Source of the DNA: Vishniacozyma victoriae | Lineage: Eukaryota; Basidiomycota; Tremellomycetes; Tremellales; Bulleribasidiaceae | Direction: 5' to 3' | Assembly (NCBI GenBank): GCA_017654735.1 | Contig: JADPYG010000089.1 | Coordinates: forward strand, 320,001 to 384,000 | Length of the DNA: 64,000 nt | In this document: positions 1-12,264 of the stretch, piece after piece | Layout: every line of letters starts with the position of its first letter | How positions within the stretch are numbered: the stretch's first letter is position 1 | Position numbers and translations under genes: made by a program | Notes under the pieces: generated by a model | The model's database searches: none | Told to the model about the DNA's origin: nothing | The model's input: the letters and a program-made list of their open reading frames with translations, nothing else

Positions 1-291
1 TATTACGTCGCGCTGACCTTTCATCTGTTCGATTCTCGTGAGAGCGTTTGACATGTAAGTGGAGCGAATGTTGATCAGTGGGTTGAGCGTCCATCGTGAC
101 GGATCAGCTCCTGGGATATCATCTCTGACTATCCCCTTCTTGCTATATTCGGTCTTTATAGCTTGGACCCAATCGAGGAGCGTCCGGGAACCTCTTGTTG
201 CACTGGTTTCCCCAGCGCTGGTATTCTTTGAAATCCTTACCTCATGTCCACCGCCAGTTGTATAAAGATGTGTAATGGCGTAGAGAGGCAT
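1..291 (-). CDS. Unidentified protein, N-terminal part, gene continues beyond the left edge
   Basis: Reading the minus strand from the ATG at 291 gives 97 codons without a stop right to position 1, so this is the 5' end of a gene whose remainder lies outside the window. The peptide starts MPLYAITHLY and includes a TTGGGHE stretch, LLDWVQAIKTEYSKKG and, near the edge, MSNALTRIEQMK. It looks protein-like (mixed charged and hydrophobic residues, no low complexity), but I do not recognise a family. An in-frame ATG at 330 would add 13 mostly hydrophobic residues. A splice donor GTCAGC may follow the MK near position 17, so the last few codons may be intronic, and a GTAAGG at 240 could also be a donor. 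It lies in tandem with kinesin, which ends 460 bp upstream of it. Confidence 0.5.
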   Translation of the reverse strand, partial: MPLYAITHLYTTGGGHEVRISKNTSAGETSATRGSRTLLDWVQAIKTEYSKKGIVRDDIPGADPSRWTLNPLINIRSTYMSNALTRIEQMKGQRDVI

Positions 292-751
292 GATATTTCG
301 ACAAGCTGAAGTCAGGAAGATAAGTACCATCAGAAGATGTCCAAGAGAAATAGCAAGTCCCACACGAAAAAAGAAAAATAGAAGGCCCTTCCATCCTGCT
401 TACGATTCGAATCTCACACGTGAAACCACAAGGATGAAAGGAAGACAAAGGACGGTAGCCACACAGTGGGACAGGCGGCCCTGAGCATATAGAAAGTCTC
501 CATGTCTGGTTCGGGCCTTTTTTGCGCATGTGCGTCTGCGTAAGTGTTTGATCGGTCAGAGCTTGCCCCGATGTCCACTCCCGACCGTGGCCGCAAGGGC
601 CTTTCCGCGTTCTGCGCTTCGGCTGCTGATCTTGCCGCCAGACCCGCTAGAGGACTTGTCGGACAGATCTGGGAGGTGTGTGGTACAGCAGCAATATACA
701 TGCGATGCAAGACCTACTCAAGTCGTATATTCATTACCTCATTACTCGTAA
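292..751. other. Spacer: kinesin 3' UTR and upstream region of the left-edge gene
   Basis: Both flanking genes are on the minus strand, so this 460-bp gap should carry the kinesin 3' end and the promoter and leader of the left-edge gene. On the minus strand there is a possible 5' leader intron, with donor GTAAGC near 402 and a CTGACTTCAG acceptor near 308. Short open frames occur here on both strands, but none has convincing protein character. I see no RNA gene. Confidence 0.4.
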
Positions 752-3700
752 TCATCCAAAGAACCAAGATTCTATTTATCAGTCATACTCAAAACGTAAA
801 GGTGCTTGGAAAGAACATACGTCGTCTAGGTTCATCCTGCTGTACTCTCGATAATGGGCTTCCGGCGGTCGAAGAGTGTGAGGGGTTTATAGAATTATGT
901 CCCCCACCTCCCCCTCGGAGGGGTTTTGCGATTTTACCAGCTACGTATGTGGCTTGTTGAGCTTGGTGGGCTATATGTTAGCTTATCCCTGCGTTTGTAT
1001 ATGAGATGGCAATATTCAGGAAAGGAAAGAGAGTAGGGATGTACCTAAAGTAACTTGTCGCTTGAGAGCAGCGAGTTCCTCATTATACCTCTGTTCTCTC
1101 TGGTTCAATTTATGTTCCTGTCCCGTAACGAGTTGTTCGAGCTGGTAAATCCTATCGTTCCTTGCATTAAGTCGTCGCTCGGTAGCACTCAATTCCTTCT
1201 TCATAGTCAAGTTCTGTTCCACCAACTACCTATCAGCACACACCTCAAATACAAAGAAGGGACTGACTTGTTGTTGGACGGTACTGAGCCTTTCGAGGTT
1301 GTACTCCAATGCTTCCAATTTCCGTTGTTGAGCTCTAGAGTTCGCAGACTTGGCAACGACCTTGTATTGCTCCCTAATCTCATTCAACTTCATCTCCAGT
1401 TCCACCACCTGATCGTCAGCTGTTTCATGCAACTAATCGAGAAAGCTGAAATACCTTTTCACATCGATTCGATAAATCAGCCATTAGATTCCTCTTGATA
1501 TTCTCAAACTCGTGATATTGAGCTTCATTGTTCCGCCTTAGACGATCATACTCTTGAATAGTTGAGGCTAGGTATTGTCCATCGTTATTTCCAGTCGATA
1601 CAGCCGTCAATGCTCGATTGAGCTCTTCGATCGATACTTTGTATTCGTCGATTGTACCCTTCAACCTCTCCACCTCTGCATTCTTGGATTCGACCTGCTC
1701 AATATGAGCTGCCAAGTCGCTCTTAAGTCTCTCTTCTTGGTCGGTGTACCGTTGTTGCAATTCCACCTACATGTCAGCTCATGACGTGGATAATGAAGCT
1801 TACCTTGATATCCTCAACTGCCATGCTCTGATTGGAAGCGGTCCTATCCAGCAACTCCTCATAAGCAGTCTCTCGCTTGATCAACATCTTCTCAACATCC
1901 ATCCGACGTTTGGCTTGCAGTTCCGACTCCTCCTGCGCCATCCTCAATCGATCCTGCAAATCCCTGACGAGATCCTGATTCTCAGTCAAATGGACACGAA
2001 TAAGCTCTTTCGCTTCGACCGTCAAATCGGCTGCTTGACCCTCTCGGGAGGTCTCGATCTCTTTGAACAGTTCTCGTAATTTCTCATTTGATGAATCAAG
2101 AGATTGTCCGCCCTGCTCATCAGCGTTGGGCCTGGAAATTGGAATAAGACAGCTTACCATATCAATACGAGACATCATATCGTTCAACATCTCCTGTTTC
2201 CTCTTTTCCTTCTCTTCCTCCTTCTCTTTAGCCTGAGCATGCTTGAGCTCTTCAATCTGAGTTTTATGATCTTCGATATCCTTTTGCAATTCGGAGATCC
2301 TCTCTTTGTAGGAATCAACGAGGATTTGGACGTCTTTCGATTCAGCCTCGAGTCGGCCTGCGGAAACACGTAAGGTATTGAGTTCTGAAGACATTGCTTG
2401 GTTTTCCTGATTGTCAGCTCTACTGGTCATACGGAACAGAGTTTAGCTGACCTTGATGGTTGTACTCTCCTGTTCCTTGAGGTATGCCACTTCGTCCCTC
2501 ATATCCGCCATGATCTTCTCATGAGCAGCCAGGGCAGTTTCCTGATCATCAGCTTGAATCCATGAACGACAACATGCAGCTTACCTTCTCTGCAAGCTGA
2601 TCACTGAGCTCATTCTCCCTCTTCAAGAAATCTTCCCGTTCATCCGCACTCATAACAGACATGGTAGCAGTAGGCGTATCCGGTCTACTTTCAATCATAC
2701 CCCACAACCCCCCAGGCGTTCCAGCACGACTGATACTGCTCGTAGAACCCGGCGTCTGGGGTGGAGCGGGACTAGCGAATTTTCTCGAAGCAAGAGCGGA
2801 AGCAGCAGAGGGTGTACCCATCCCAGCTGCCCAGTTTTCCTTTTCAACTCGACCACCTGATCGCCATTGTTTTACTTCTTCCTCTAGTGCTGCGGCGTGT
2901 TCTCGGACTGTTGCTAGTTCCGCAACCGTCTTCTTGAGTAGTGCTTTGAGTTCGGTAGGGGACATTTCGACATTGACTCGGGCCTTGTTCTTGATTGATT
3001 TAGCCCGCATTCCGAATCGTAGAGTGGATAGGGTCTCAGGTTCATTGTAGCTGGCGGGAGAACAATTGATGATGAGCGTGGTTCTGGAGTTTCCACCGAG
3101 TGATTCTGTCTGTTAGCTACTGACTGTCGAATCACAAATGTCATAGCTGACCTTGCAGGATACGAGTAAGTTTTGAATCTCGATACGGAACATGTGTTGA
3201 CTTTACATCAGTTAAGCCCTTCCAGACATGGGTGGACGGCAACTTACTTTCCCATCCGTCAAGGAGTTGATAACCATCCCCAGTGCCGATAGGGATTTAT
3301 TGATCTTCTTAGCTTCCTCTAGCGTCTGGCCAGTAGCTCCAGTCTTTCCGACCTACTCGTCAGCTCTGGATAACGACTTGGATCTCGCAGCTGACCTTTT
3401 CAGAACCAGCCAAATCGACGAGATAGAGGTTTCCGGATTTCTGACTTCCATTCTCGGTATTCCGCTGATGGATCCCAATGACGAAGATGGAATGTGATCG
3501 AGATGATTGCTCGTTCATATCTGCTTTCAGCTATTGCCGGGATAAATGCAAGGCGTAGCTTACTAGTAGCAGAAGTACTTCGACTAGCACTTCCAGCTTG
3601 CATAACCTTATACACCTCTTCCTCTGAACCCACATAAACATCCGTGAGCCCCTTGACATAGACTCCTCGAGCTTTGTCCTCGTGGATTGATAGATTGTCA

Positions 3701-4563
3701 TGGTGGGCTATACATCAGTTTGGGAAAAAAGGAGCTCCCAGCAGCTTACGAGCTAGCAGATCCTTGATCTTTTCCATGTAGATCTCCATATAGCTGACTT
3801 TGACTGTATATTCGATATTACTATCCGCCTCGACAATTGCAGCAAAGATTTGCTCGACGATACGTGGAATCAAACCTTTGAGAGATTGATTTGCGATATC
3901 CGCTCCCTATTCATCAGCCACTATCTGCGCCAGGGGCGACTCGAGCTAACCATCATAGCTATTCAGTCAGCTTGACACCTCGATGGGAGAATGTGGAGCT
4001 TACTATATGTCTTTCCGGAACCGGTCTGACCATAACAGAACAGGGTTCCATTAAATCCAGTCATTACATCTGGGAATCAGCCCACGGTCTCCTCGAACCG
4101 ACGCAAGCTCACCTTCGACAATCCCTTTCACTCCCCAATCGAAAATATCCTTCTGCTGACTCTCCATATCAAACACTCTATCAAATGCGAAGCCTTCTAT
4201 CAGCTTCCTTCAACAGGACTGAATTATCAAACTCACCGTCTTTCTCGGGTCCAGCTTTTCTATCAGCTTATACTTCAGGTGAGGATGAGGGAGCTCACCA
4301 AGCGACGCCCCAGACTTCATATACACAGTAGTAGCCTCCTCATTGACATCTATACATTGTTCTGAATTCTGCTGAATCTCCAACTTATTAAATGGTCGGA
4401 ATCTGTATGAGTGGAATATGTATAATCGTAGATAGGTGAAATGGGAAAGGACTGTTCAGCTTGGACCATGTGAGTGAGGGAGGACATACCGACAGACCAC
4501 CTAATCATCAGCTCGAGGACGGGGGAAGAACAGCTGACTCACTTTGATATTATTGCCCGACAT
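752..4563 (-). CDS. Conventional kinesin heavy chain (kinesin-1)
   Basis: This is a plus-end-directed microtubule motor that carries vesicles and organelles along cytoplasmic microtubules. The protein starts MSGNNIK and, across the first short introns, continues [13 protein letters not shown], the typical fungal kinesin-1 N-terminus. The ATP-binding P-loop GQTGSGKT is encoded at about 4008-4031. The motor domain fills roughly the first third. It is followed by long heptad-rich coiled coil, rich in E, K, Q and L (exons between about 3010 and 1020), and a basic glycine-rich tail PLRGGGGG. The last exons join to end RRQSWFFG, a tail ending like that of other fungal kinesins. The gene has about a dozen introns of roughly 45-70 nt with CTGAC/CTGAT branch sites. 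Expected length is about 950-1,000 aa, normal for the family. It is divergent from PET117 across 382 bp. Confidence 0.93.
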
Positions 4564-4945
4564 CTTGAAGGTTTACAAGCCTGACGGCTGCTGATCACTT
4601 CGGTATGTAATCACCCCCTTTACCTCGAGCCCCGCTTAGCTCGAGCTCGCCACCAAATTTCCTCAACTCGGATACTGATCTGCAAAACCCAGTTCGATGC
4701 GACCAAGTCTTGCTGTATTCCAGTTAGGCGATTGTATGAAGATCTACAAATGATAGTGATGATAGTGATATGCTAATGAATTGCTAGAATACTTGAACTG
4801 AAACGTTACAAGACACACAGGACGCGACTGTCAAGTGAAGTCAAGTGTATACCCCGCGGGGTAATCAAGTCACGTGGGATATTTCATTGAATCGTCTCTC
4901 TGCTCTCTTGTCGATCTGATCATTGCTATTCACCACATATCAACC
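4564..4945. promoter_or_regulatory. Divergent promoter region, kinesin / PET117
   Basis: This is 382 bp between two divergent start codons. It contains a perfect 12-nt palindrome (ACCCCGCGGGGT, 4851-4862), an E-box CACGTG at 4871-4876, two copies of TCAAGTG just upstream of the palindrome, and a doubled ATGATAGTG at about 4749-4766. CACGTG is a known site for fungal bHLH factors. The role of the palindrome is unknown to me. The direction of control cannot be read from sequence. Confidence 0.45.
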
Positions 4946-5403
4946 ATGTCAAGAGCATCAAAGATCTTCCTAGGGGGTTCGATAGTAGTATCAGGAGCAG
5001 TCATATATGGTGTACATTGGATTCAGAAGTATGAGTCTGATGTACGTCCTCTCCTCTTTCCCTACTCACAACCTCCCTCCGATCAAAGTAGCTGACAGAC
5101 TAGACAATGTATCAAGGAGTCATCAGAGACGAAATCCGAGTTCGAGAAAAAGCAGCAGCCCTCAAGAACTCGGCTCCACCATTAAATACTCCGTCCGCAC
5201 CTGTCCAACAACCAGCAAGTGTGATCGATGAGAATTGCGAGACATGTCGTATATCCCCTCCACCGCAATTACTAGAAGCTCAAACATCGGAAGAGAGGCG
5301 GAAAGAGAGGGAAGCTAGGGGGAAGGAGTATTTGGAACAGAAAGGGTTGGGGGAGAGATTGGTCAAAGAACAAGGGAGTGGGGAGGGTACGCGGATGATT
5401 TAA
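4946..5403 (+). CDS. PET117: Cytochrome c oxidase assembly protein Pet117
   Basis: A small mitochondrial protein needed for assembly of respiratory complex IV. Exon 1 is 4946-5041 (32 codons, MSRASKIFLGGSIVVSGAVI...) and exon 2 is 5104-5403, joined across a 62-nt intron with an AGCTGAC branch site. The N-terminal MSRASKI, one hydrophobic segment (about residues 7-25), the HWIQKYESD stretch and then MYQGVIRDEIR match the short Pet117 family signature around the GVIRD motif. The product is 131 aa, longer than the roughly 80-110 aa usual for the family because of a charged C-terminal tail with a CETC pair and many E, R and K residues. The start at 4946 is chosen because the hydrophobic N-terminus begins there. 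Confidence 0.85.
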
Positions 5404-5967
5404 GAGATCGGGGAGGGTCGAGCCGAGTACTGGCGAGCCTGGATCTAGGCGATGGGACTGAGGACCTGCATGCCTCGGCAGCATTTTGCTTAGGAGATAT
5501 CTGGTCGAAGAGAGGCATGCAGAGGACATGCTTTAAATATAATGTTGTACGACTAGTTGCCAAGACACACACAGCCAATGCATAACTCATCACTCACATG
5601 ACAAGCAATAGAGTCAGTCCCTAACTCGCTGAGCACATATCACCCAGACTCTTCCAAGACAAGAGTGGATTCGTGGATCGCCTCGCTCGCCGACAAAAGT
5701 GCCCGATACCAGCGCAAGAACTCAGTGAAAAATGCATTCATTCAAATCATACAGGTTCATTCCCATCAATCCTATCACCCTTCCAACACATTCCTCCATC
5801 TCCATTTATATTACATTCAAATTCAACACCTCCACTCACTTTCCGGAAATTTAATAGAAAAATCATTTATGTAACCCAATATGTTTGAAAATAGTATAAT
5901 AGAGGGAAGAGGGAGTGGTGGTGGGGGATAGGATAGGGGACTATGTACATAATATTGGTTTAGGGGA
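5404..5967. other. Convergent 3' spacer, PET117 / GSK-3
   Basis: This is 564 bp between two converging genes and should hold both 3' UTRs. The sequence is AT-rich towards 5860-5960. No convincing coding frame, RNA gene or repeat is visible. Confidence 0.4.
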
Positions 5968-7634
5968 TTAATCGAGGGAGATGCGCATTTGCTCTGCTGG
6001 GATAGGGACGAATCCTTCCAATTCAATTCCGTTCTCTCGGAGTGCGGGCTCGGCGTGTGGGGGAACAAGCTTTCGGATGAGGTCAGGTCGGGTTGATAGT
6101 TCTGAGGGTCAGCCTTGTTCTTTCGTTCTGTTTCAATTTCTCCTTCTTCCTCTCCCTCTTTCTTTCTCTCACTCTCCCCCTCTCTCTCCTTCATGTCATA
6201 TCCCCCTTGTTGTCCCGACTTCTCCGTCCTCATAGGAGATGGAAAAGAAAGACTCACCCTCTTTCGTAAAGTTGAACAATGCGGGCATATCATGTCCATT
6301 AGGCAACTTGACGCCCTCGACTCGTAACTCATCAAAGAACTCGTTGACCAATGCCTGAGGAGCGCTCAACCTCGCCGTGGGGGTGTACTCGAGCAACAAG
6401 CTAATAAGGGTAATTGCTGATTGATCGGTACGTGGGCGGAAGACCTTGCTGAAGGGATGGGGTTTGATCTGGGGGAATTTGTGCTCCATGTACTGCAGGT
6501 CAGTCCCTATTCTTATCTTGACATTTCTTCTCTCTTCTTCGACCAAGTGAACCAAAGACTCACGTTCGGGTTCATGGTCTTGATCTGCTCCCTGGTGGGT
6601 GTACCAAGTACTTTGATGATTTCAACCAATTGGTCAATTCCAGATTCACCAGGGAAAAGGGGCTGTCCCAACATCAACTCGGCCATCACACATCCTGTCG
6701 ACCAGATATCTAGAATCAGTACTAGCCTTTTGAGATAAAAGGAACTCACCAATAGCGGTAGTATAATTGGTAGCACCAAAGATCAATTCAGGAGCTCGGT
6801 AGTATCGAGAACAAATATAGCTGACGTTGGGTTCGCCAGCTACGAGAATCTTTGCCGATCCGAAATCACATAGCATGAGAATACCAGTGGCGGGGTTGAG
6901 TAGGAGATTCTGGGGTTTGATGTCTCGGTGGCAGATCCCCACAGAGTGGATGTATGCCAATGATCGGAGGAGCTGCCATTAGCACCGTTTAATTCACGGA
7001 AAGAGGAGCGCTCACCTGGTACATGTAGAGTTTGACCTGCAACATGGGCATGACCTGTTTAAGTTTCGAGTAATGCCTTGATGCTCTATACACTGTTTCA
7101 GGTACAAACTCCAATACCAAGTTCAAATAGACTTCGTCTTTCTGCATTGTCAGCCCCGCTGGTAATATTTCATGGTAAACTTGCCTTGTCGCCGTTTGTG
7201 TAGAAGAAGGCCTTGAGGTCGACAACATTGGGGTGTGAGACCAATCGCATGATTTGCAATTCTCGGTTCTACCATTAGCCATGTCCCTCGAAAAGAACAT
7301 ACCTTGAACCGCTTGTCCTGTAGGACCTTCTTGATTGCGATATCCTGTTCTGGCTCTTCTGATCCATCGTCCCTCCGTGCCGCTAGCAGTCAGTATCATC
7401 CTTGTCAACCAGAGAGAACGCACCTAGCATTTTGGCGGCAAAGACGACACCGAAACTTCCGTTACCGACAACTTTGCAGTTGGTGTAACTGATGGGTCTC
7501 TCATTTCCAGTCTTTCCATCCGTCGCAGTCACCTCGACGACCTTGTTTGGGTCATCGGCTACCTGTCAGTACATACTCAATACACAAGAAAGGGACATAC
7601 GAGCAACCTTGACGCCGTTGACTGTGGAGTTCAT
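5968..7634 (-). CDS. Glycogen synthase kinase 3 (GSK-3/shaggy) family Ser/Thr kinase
   Basis: A protein kinase of the CMGC group, related to human GSK-3beta and yeast Rim11/Mck1, acting in the cytoplasm and nucleus in stress, lipid and developmental signalling. The N-terminus [11 protein letters not shown] joins [15 protein letters not shown] and the glycine loop [14 protein letters not shown]. Then come [11 protein letters not shown] (catalytic loop), LCDFGSAK (DFG) and the activation loop [18 protein letters not shown] with the GSK-3 tyrosine. The family-typical [20 protein letters not shown] and [15 protein letters not shown] follow. After a 156-nt last intron (6102-6257) the C-terminal lobe ends [10 protein letters not shown]. 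The product is about 390 aa, normal size. The start at 7634 is the first ATG in frame with the conserved part; a longer N-terminus from upstream exons cannot be excluded. Confidence 0.92.
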
Positions 7635-8848
7635 TTCGTGATTATTGAATAATCTTGGGATATTGGGAAAGAACGGGCGTCTTTGTTTCGAGAACGTGTT
7701 TGGTAAGGGAGCTATAACGCGTGAAGTCGGGAGTGGGAGCGGGAGTGAAGTACCAATAGAGACATTATGTGAGGCGAGTGGAAGGGGCAGTGGAATGAGG
7801 TAAGAGCGAGGTGGCATTGTATATTTTCGAGGAGGAGAAGGAAAAAGCGTCAGCACATATTCAAAACATATATGAGAACATGAGAAATGAAAGCAAGAAG
7901 GCCCAAACCTCCCGAACACCCGAAAGGGGTCGGTTTAGCAGTGCATGGACAAAGGGTGTGAGGGAGGGTGTAACGCAAAGGTGAATTGTATCACCGATAC
8001 GAGGAGGAAGGCCTGAAAGGAGGATAATGGAGAGAGCTGGGTTGGTTCAAGACGGGAGAATGGGGATTAAACGACCGAGAACAAGGGGTTGGGACCGTAA
8101 CGTCTCGGGGTAGAGATCTCGTCTCGAAGGCCATTCCGCAAGAAGACGCCTGGGTCCACCTCCGGCTACTCGGCGTCTGGTGGGATTGGCAGGCAACCAG
8201 CTCCACCATCGTTCATTCCCATTCTCATCCCCCATCCACCTCTAGCCAGTGTAGAAGACACATGTTCAAGAATGAGACTCACCTGCTAGATCTCCTAATT
8301 AATAGATGATGTAATAGTAATATCCGTCGTCTGACCGAAAGATGCTACGCGTTGTTGATGTTGATTGACAGAACTCGGGATCCGTGCGGGTCCAAAGGAG
8401 TTTACGTCGGATTGGGTTCGGAGCAATGTGCCTTCGACGAATTGACAGGTAATATAGGTATACTATACTACGTGATAGATGGAGGTGGGTGGGGTGACGA
8501 CTCGTGATGTAGCTTGTCGGGTTGAGTGACGGTGACGGGTTGATCCGAGCGAGTCGGCGTTGAGTTGAGTGGAGGTTGAAGTGGAGTGGAGGTGAGGGTT
8601 ATGCGAATTGATACGCGACTAGATATACTGTTGGTGTTGGTATTGTGGTGAATAGGATATAGAGTAGTGGTAGGTATCCAATCCAATGAGCACAGTTAAC
8701 TAGGAATGGAGCAACAGGACTGAGCAATGGCTGAACGTCATGGGGACCCTGAACACCTTACAACTTGGCCCTGAGTATCACCCGGCGATACATTAACACT
8801 CAGGAAAATAATCCCGCATTGTGGCACCTTCATCACTCTACTATACAA
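7635..8848. promoter_or_regulatory. GSK-3 upstream region and VPS16 3' region
   Basis: This is a 1.2-kb gap between two minus-strand genes, holding the GSK-3 promoter and leader and the VPS16 3' UTR. On the minus strand much of 7740-8690 is C/T-rich, common in fungal promoters and leaders. Several donor and acceptor-like sites (for example GTACTTCAC near 7753 with a TTATAG near 7711) suggest a possible leader intron. Short frames here have no family signature. No RNA gene was found. Confidence 0.4.
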
Positions 8849-11800
8849 CTATTTCAAACGACGTATAACTTCATCTACTTCACGCTGAGCAATTCCATTA
8901 GGTGCACTGCGCCGTAATTGCCTATCTTTGTCAGCTCTGCATTAGGGATCAGATTCTGCTCACTCTAATCTCCCTCTATCCTTCTCGGCTGATTCGGCAG
9001 CTTTGGCCCAATCTCCACATCTCACATATAGGTCCACTCGCGACTTTGGGTCGCAACGGGCTACAAACTTGGCAGCTTCGGTTGGATGGGGTGGTGTCAG
9101 GGATAAGAGATGTGTCTGCCAATCAGTCTCCTTCACTTAAATAGGTAGCAGGACCAACTTACGACGAAAGGCTCATAGCCGATTGGCGATTTCTTGGATT
9201 TTGCAAATGCTTCCAATCCCTCCCAGTCCTTATTACGAGCAAGAGCTTTGATCTTGATCCACCAGAACCTGCAATCAGCTGAACTCAAAAGAAGCTCTTT
9301 GGGTATTCTCATGGAAGAGGAGGAGTAGGGAGAAGAAGAGAGTAGGGTGACTAGAGGAGAGAGGAAGAGGAATGAGGAATGAGGAAGAGGTAGAGGAAGA
9401 CAAAAAAACAAACCTCTTATCAGGAACCCTCCAATCCGCTCTAACCTTCTCAGCCCTCTTTCCCAACCCTTCACAAAGCAGCGTATAAATGAAATCATTA
9501 ACGCTCAATCCAGCAAATAAGAATTTATGCCCCAATTCACGTTCGTATGCCATTTGAAGGCTTAATAGGCGTTTAGCATCTTCTGCCATCTACTATTAGC
9601 TCTTCTTCCGCATATGGTCCGCTCATAGACGAACCTTAGCTTCAAATGCACGATCTTTGTGCTCTCCGAAGAATTTAGCTGCTTTTTGGAGATGGTCCAC
9701 TCGTTTCTCTGGGTTCTGATTGTTAGCTCTTTCGGATGAAGTGGAAAGGGACATACGGCCGAAGATCCAGCTTCCTCCAATTCCAAACAAGCATTCTCAG
9801 TCCGTCTATCATCTTGATAATAAAAGTCTCTCAATAATTGCCTATCCCCTTGTCTGGCGTAGACTTGAAGTAATTTCACCGCAGGGGTAAGATTGGGAGA
9901 GATCGAATCATCTAGGACATGGAAGAAATCTCCGGGTGATAATGTACTTCGGAGGTGGAGTAGCACTTGATATACTTCTCATTAGCTCTTTCACTTTGAT
10001 ATAGAGGAGTACGTACCTAGATCAGTGTCGCCCGAATCGATAGCTTTGACTAGAGCAATCTTCTCTTCTTTCATCTGAAGTAGTAATGGGACTTGTTCAG
10101 CTGCTCTTGGTTCGTAGTCCAATAACTACCATCAGCCTCTCTCTACTTTTTTTAATGTTGAATAGAAGAAGGGGACATACCATCGTAGCAAGTTTACTTC
10201 TCCCACCCTCATATGCCCCCCTAGCAATTTCCGCATAACTCACAGATCCCTCTCCCTCTGCTTTGAATTTAGCGACAATCTCCCGACATAGGATATCATC
10301 ATCACTACCGCCCCCCAGATCTGGGGTTGGTTTTGAACGTTGTATCTTAGCCGATGCCCAATGTTTCAATACTGGGTCGGGGCGGAGTGATAGGTGTTGG
10401 GTTATACGTAAAGCTAGGAGGTGGAGGTTTCGGGATATCAGAGCTGTGATCAAGGATGAGGGCGAGGTGGAGATGTATCTGATATCAGACCTCACTCTGA
10501 CAGGTTTAAGGCAGGACGTACTGTTCGTAGGTGACTGGAATACCGACTTCAAAGTACCTAACAGCATTTAAGACTTTCAAAGTCTGACCCATAGCGACGA
10601 ATTCACTAGGATTATACAGATCCATAAACGCTCGTCCGAATTGAGCAGCCTATTATCAGCCCTTCCTCTATCCTGTGTGGGAAGTATGACATACCTTGAG
10701 CAGACGCTTCTGCCAATACGTATCAATCTCCCTCCCAGCAGCTTCGATACAAGTATCCACTGCGTTCGCGAGATCAGGCCGAATAGATCGAATAGCTTCA
10801 TCTGCTTTTGGCGATTTCGCGTCGAAGTGTTCCAGTGCATCATACAGCACCGAGGCAGGATGTGATGATCCTGGGCTGAATACTGCTAGTGAAGAGTCTG
10901 ACATCAGCCCTGACTCTATGTAGTATGGGTTAGCGCACCTGGGACTTTCTGTAGGAAATCACAGGTGGTCGAGGATATTATACGTAGACCATCTACTTCA
11001 CCAACGAGGATAGCGGATGGGGTATAATCGTAGCTATCCGTCAGCACTGGCATTCTTCCTGAACGACCTATTTATGTAGGAGACATACCTCAAACTATCC
11101 CCACCAGGACCAACAACAACCACTCTCCCACCCCAACCCAACACAAGAGCATTATCACCACACCATTCAATACTCTCCGGTCTACCCAGATCTTCATCTA
11201 TAGTAGAAATATCCACTTCTGACATATTTCGCTGGAAATCGGCAGAAACGACCCATAAGATATTGGATGCTGTTATGAGGGCTAGGAAACGGCCATTTGG
11301 AGATAAGAGGATGTGGGAGAATGGGCCTCGTGATAGACGCTATTTGTCAGCTCTTCTGACGTCTGTAGCTTTGGAAGTGTTGAATTTGTGGAAGAAGGCT
11401 TACCTGATCTATACGGTCCAAGGCGTCTAGGGTGATTATGGTCGTTCCTGTTGATACCAATATCTCGGTATGGCCAGATGTAGACTGTTCAGGCGAAATG
11501 ATAGTCCAAGAATGAGGAGGTTCTGTCAGTCCTACTTATCAGCGAATTACCCTTTGATCACAGTATCATGGAAGACATACCAGACGGAGCCATAGCCCCG
11601 ACTCTTCCACCCTTCCATCCTCTAACCTCCATAAATTGAAGTCCCCCCGTCAAGACCACAAATCCATCATCATACCCTTTCCCACTGACCACTCCTAATT
11701 CCGTAACCTCACTGCCAAGGGAATGTTGGGTATAAGAAGCTGGATTAGATAAATCGTAGAGCCTATACAGACCTTCGTCGGAGACTACTAAGAGGTGGGT

Positions 11801-12264
11801 GGGGGTGAAGTGGATTAGGACCGGTTGGGTCAGGTCCCACTTTTCATCAGCTCAGTTCGGTGGAGGGACTCACGGTGATGGTTGATAAGTGGATACCGGA
11901 TGATGAATAGATATTTATCTTTGGTTTCCCAGCTGAATGTTTTCCGAGTAACATTACTTTCCGCTCATCCCTCATCAACGCTGGATATCAGTATCGCCTC
12001 TCTTGGTCTCTCTCCTTCACAGGCCCTCGACGATGATTCTCACATCGGGAGTGGATAGACGACATACCAATAGGCCCGCCATTCCTAGCTGCCGCATAGA
12101 GATAATCAGATAAATCAGGAACTTTCCATCCCATACTATAAATCTCATCTTTACGATAAAACACATTCTGGATTGTATCCCATCTGATGTATCAGCTTGT
12201 CATCCTGTTGAGAGCGATGCATGAAAGCTGACGTTGAGGTGGGACTTGACTGAGTTATCGCCAT
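8849..12264 (-). CDS. VPS16: Vacuolar protein sorting protein Vps16 (HOPS/CORVET core subunit)
   Basis: A core subunit of the HOPS and CORVET tethering complexes that drive fusion at endosomes and vacuoles. Exon 1 ([11 protein letters not shown]) joins [19 protein letters not shown], the conserved Vps16 N-terminus. A beta-propeller region follows, then the alpha-solenoid with [12 protein letters not shown] and, near the end, [40 protein letters not shown] and [13 protein letters not shown], all hallmark Vps16 segments. The last exon joins as [22 protein letters not shown] followed by TAG at 8849-8851. The gene has about a dozen introns. One (about 9270-9412) is longer, roughly 140 nt, and a strong pyrimidine tract on the coding strand. 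The product is about 900 aa, as expected. The start at 12264 is the only ATG that splices into the conserved WDT segment. Confidence 0.93.

Noticed and set aside
395..415. GATTCGAATC, resembling the T-loop of a tRNA gene
   Set aside because: There is no matching acceptor stem, D-loop or anticodon arm around it; the palindrome alone is not a tRNA.
6117..6235. Pyrimidine-rich region as a simple repeat or transposon remnant
   Set aside because: It is within a GSK-3 intron and has no repeated unit, terminal repeats or coding remnants.
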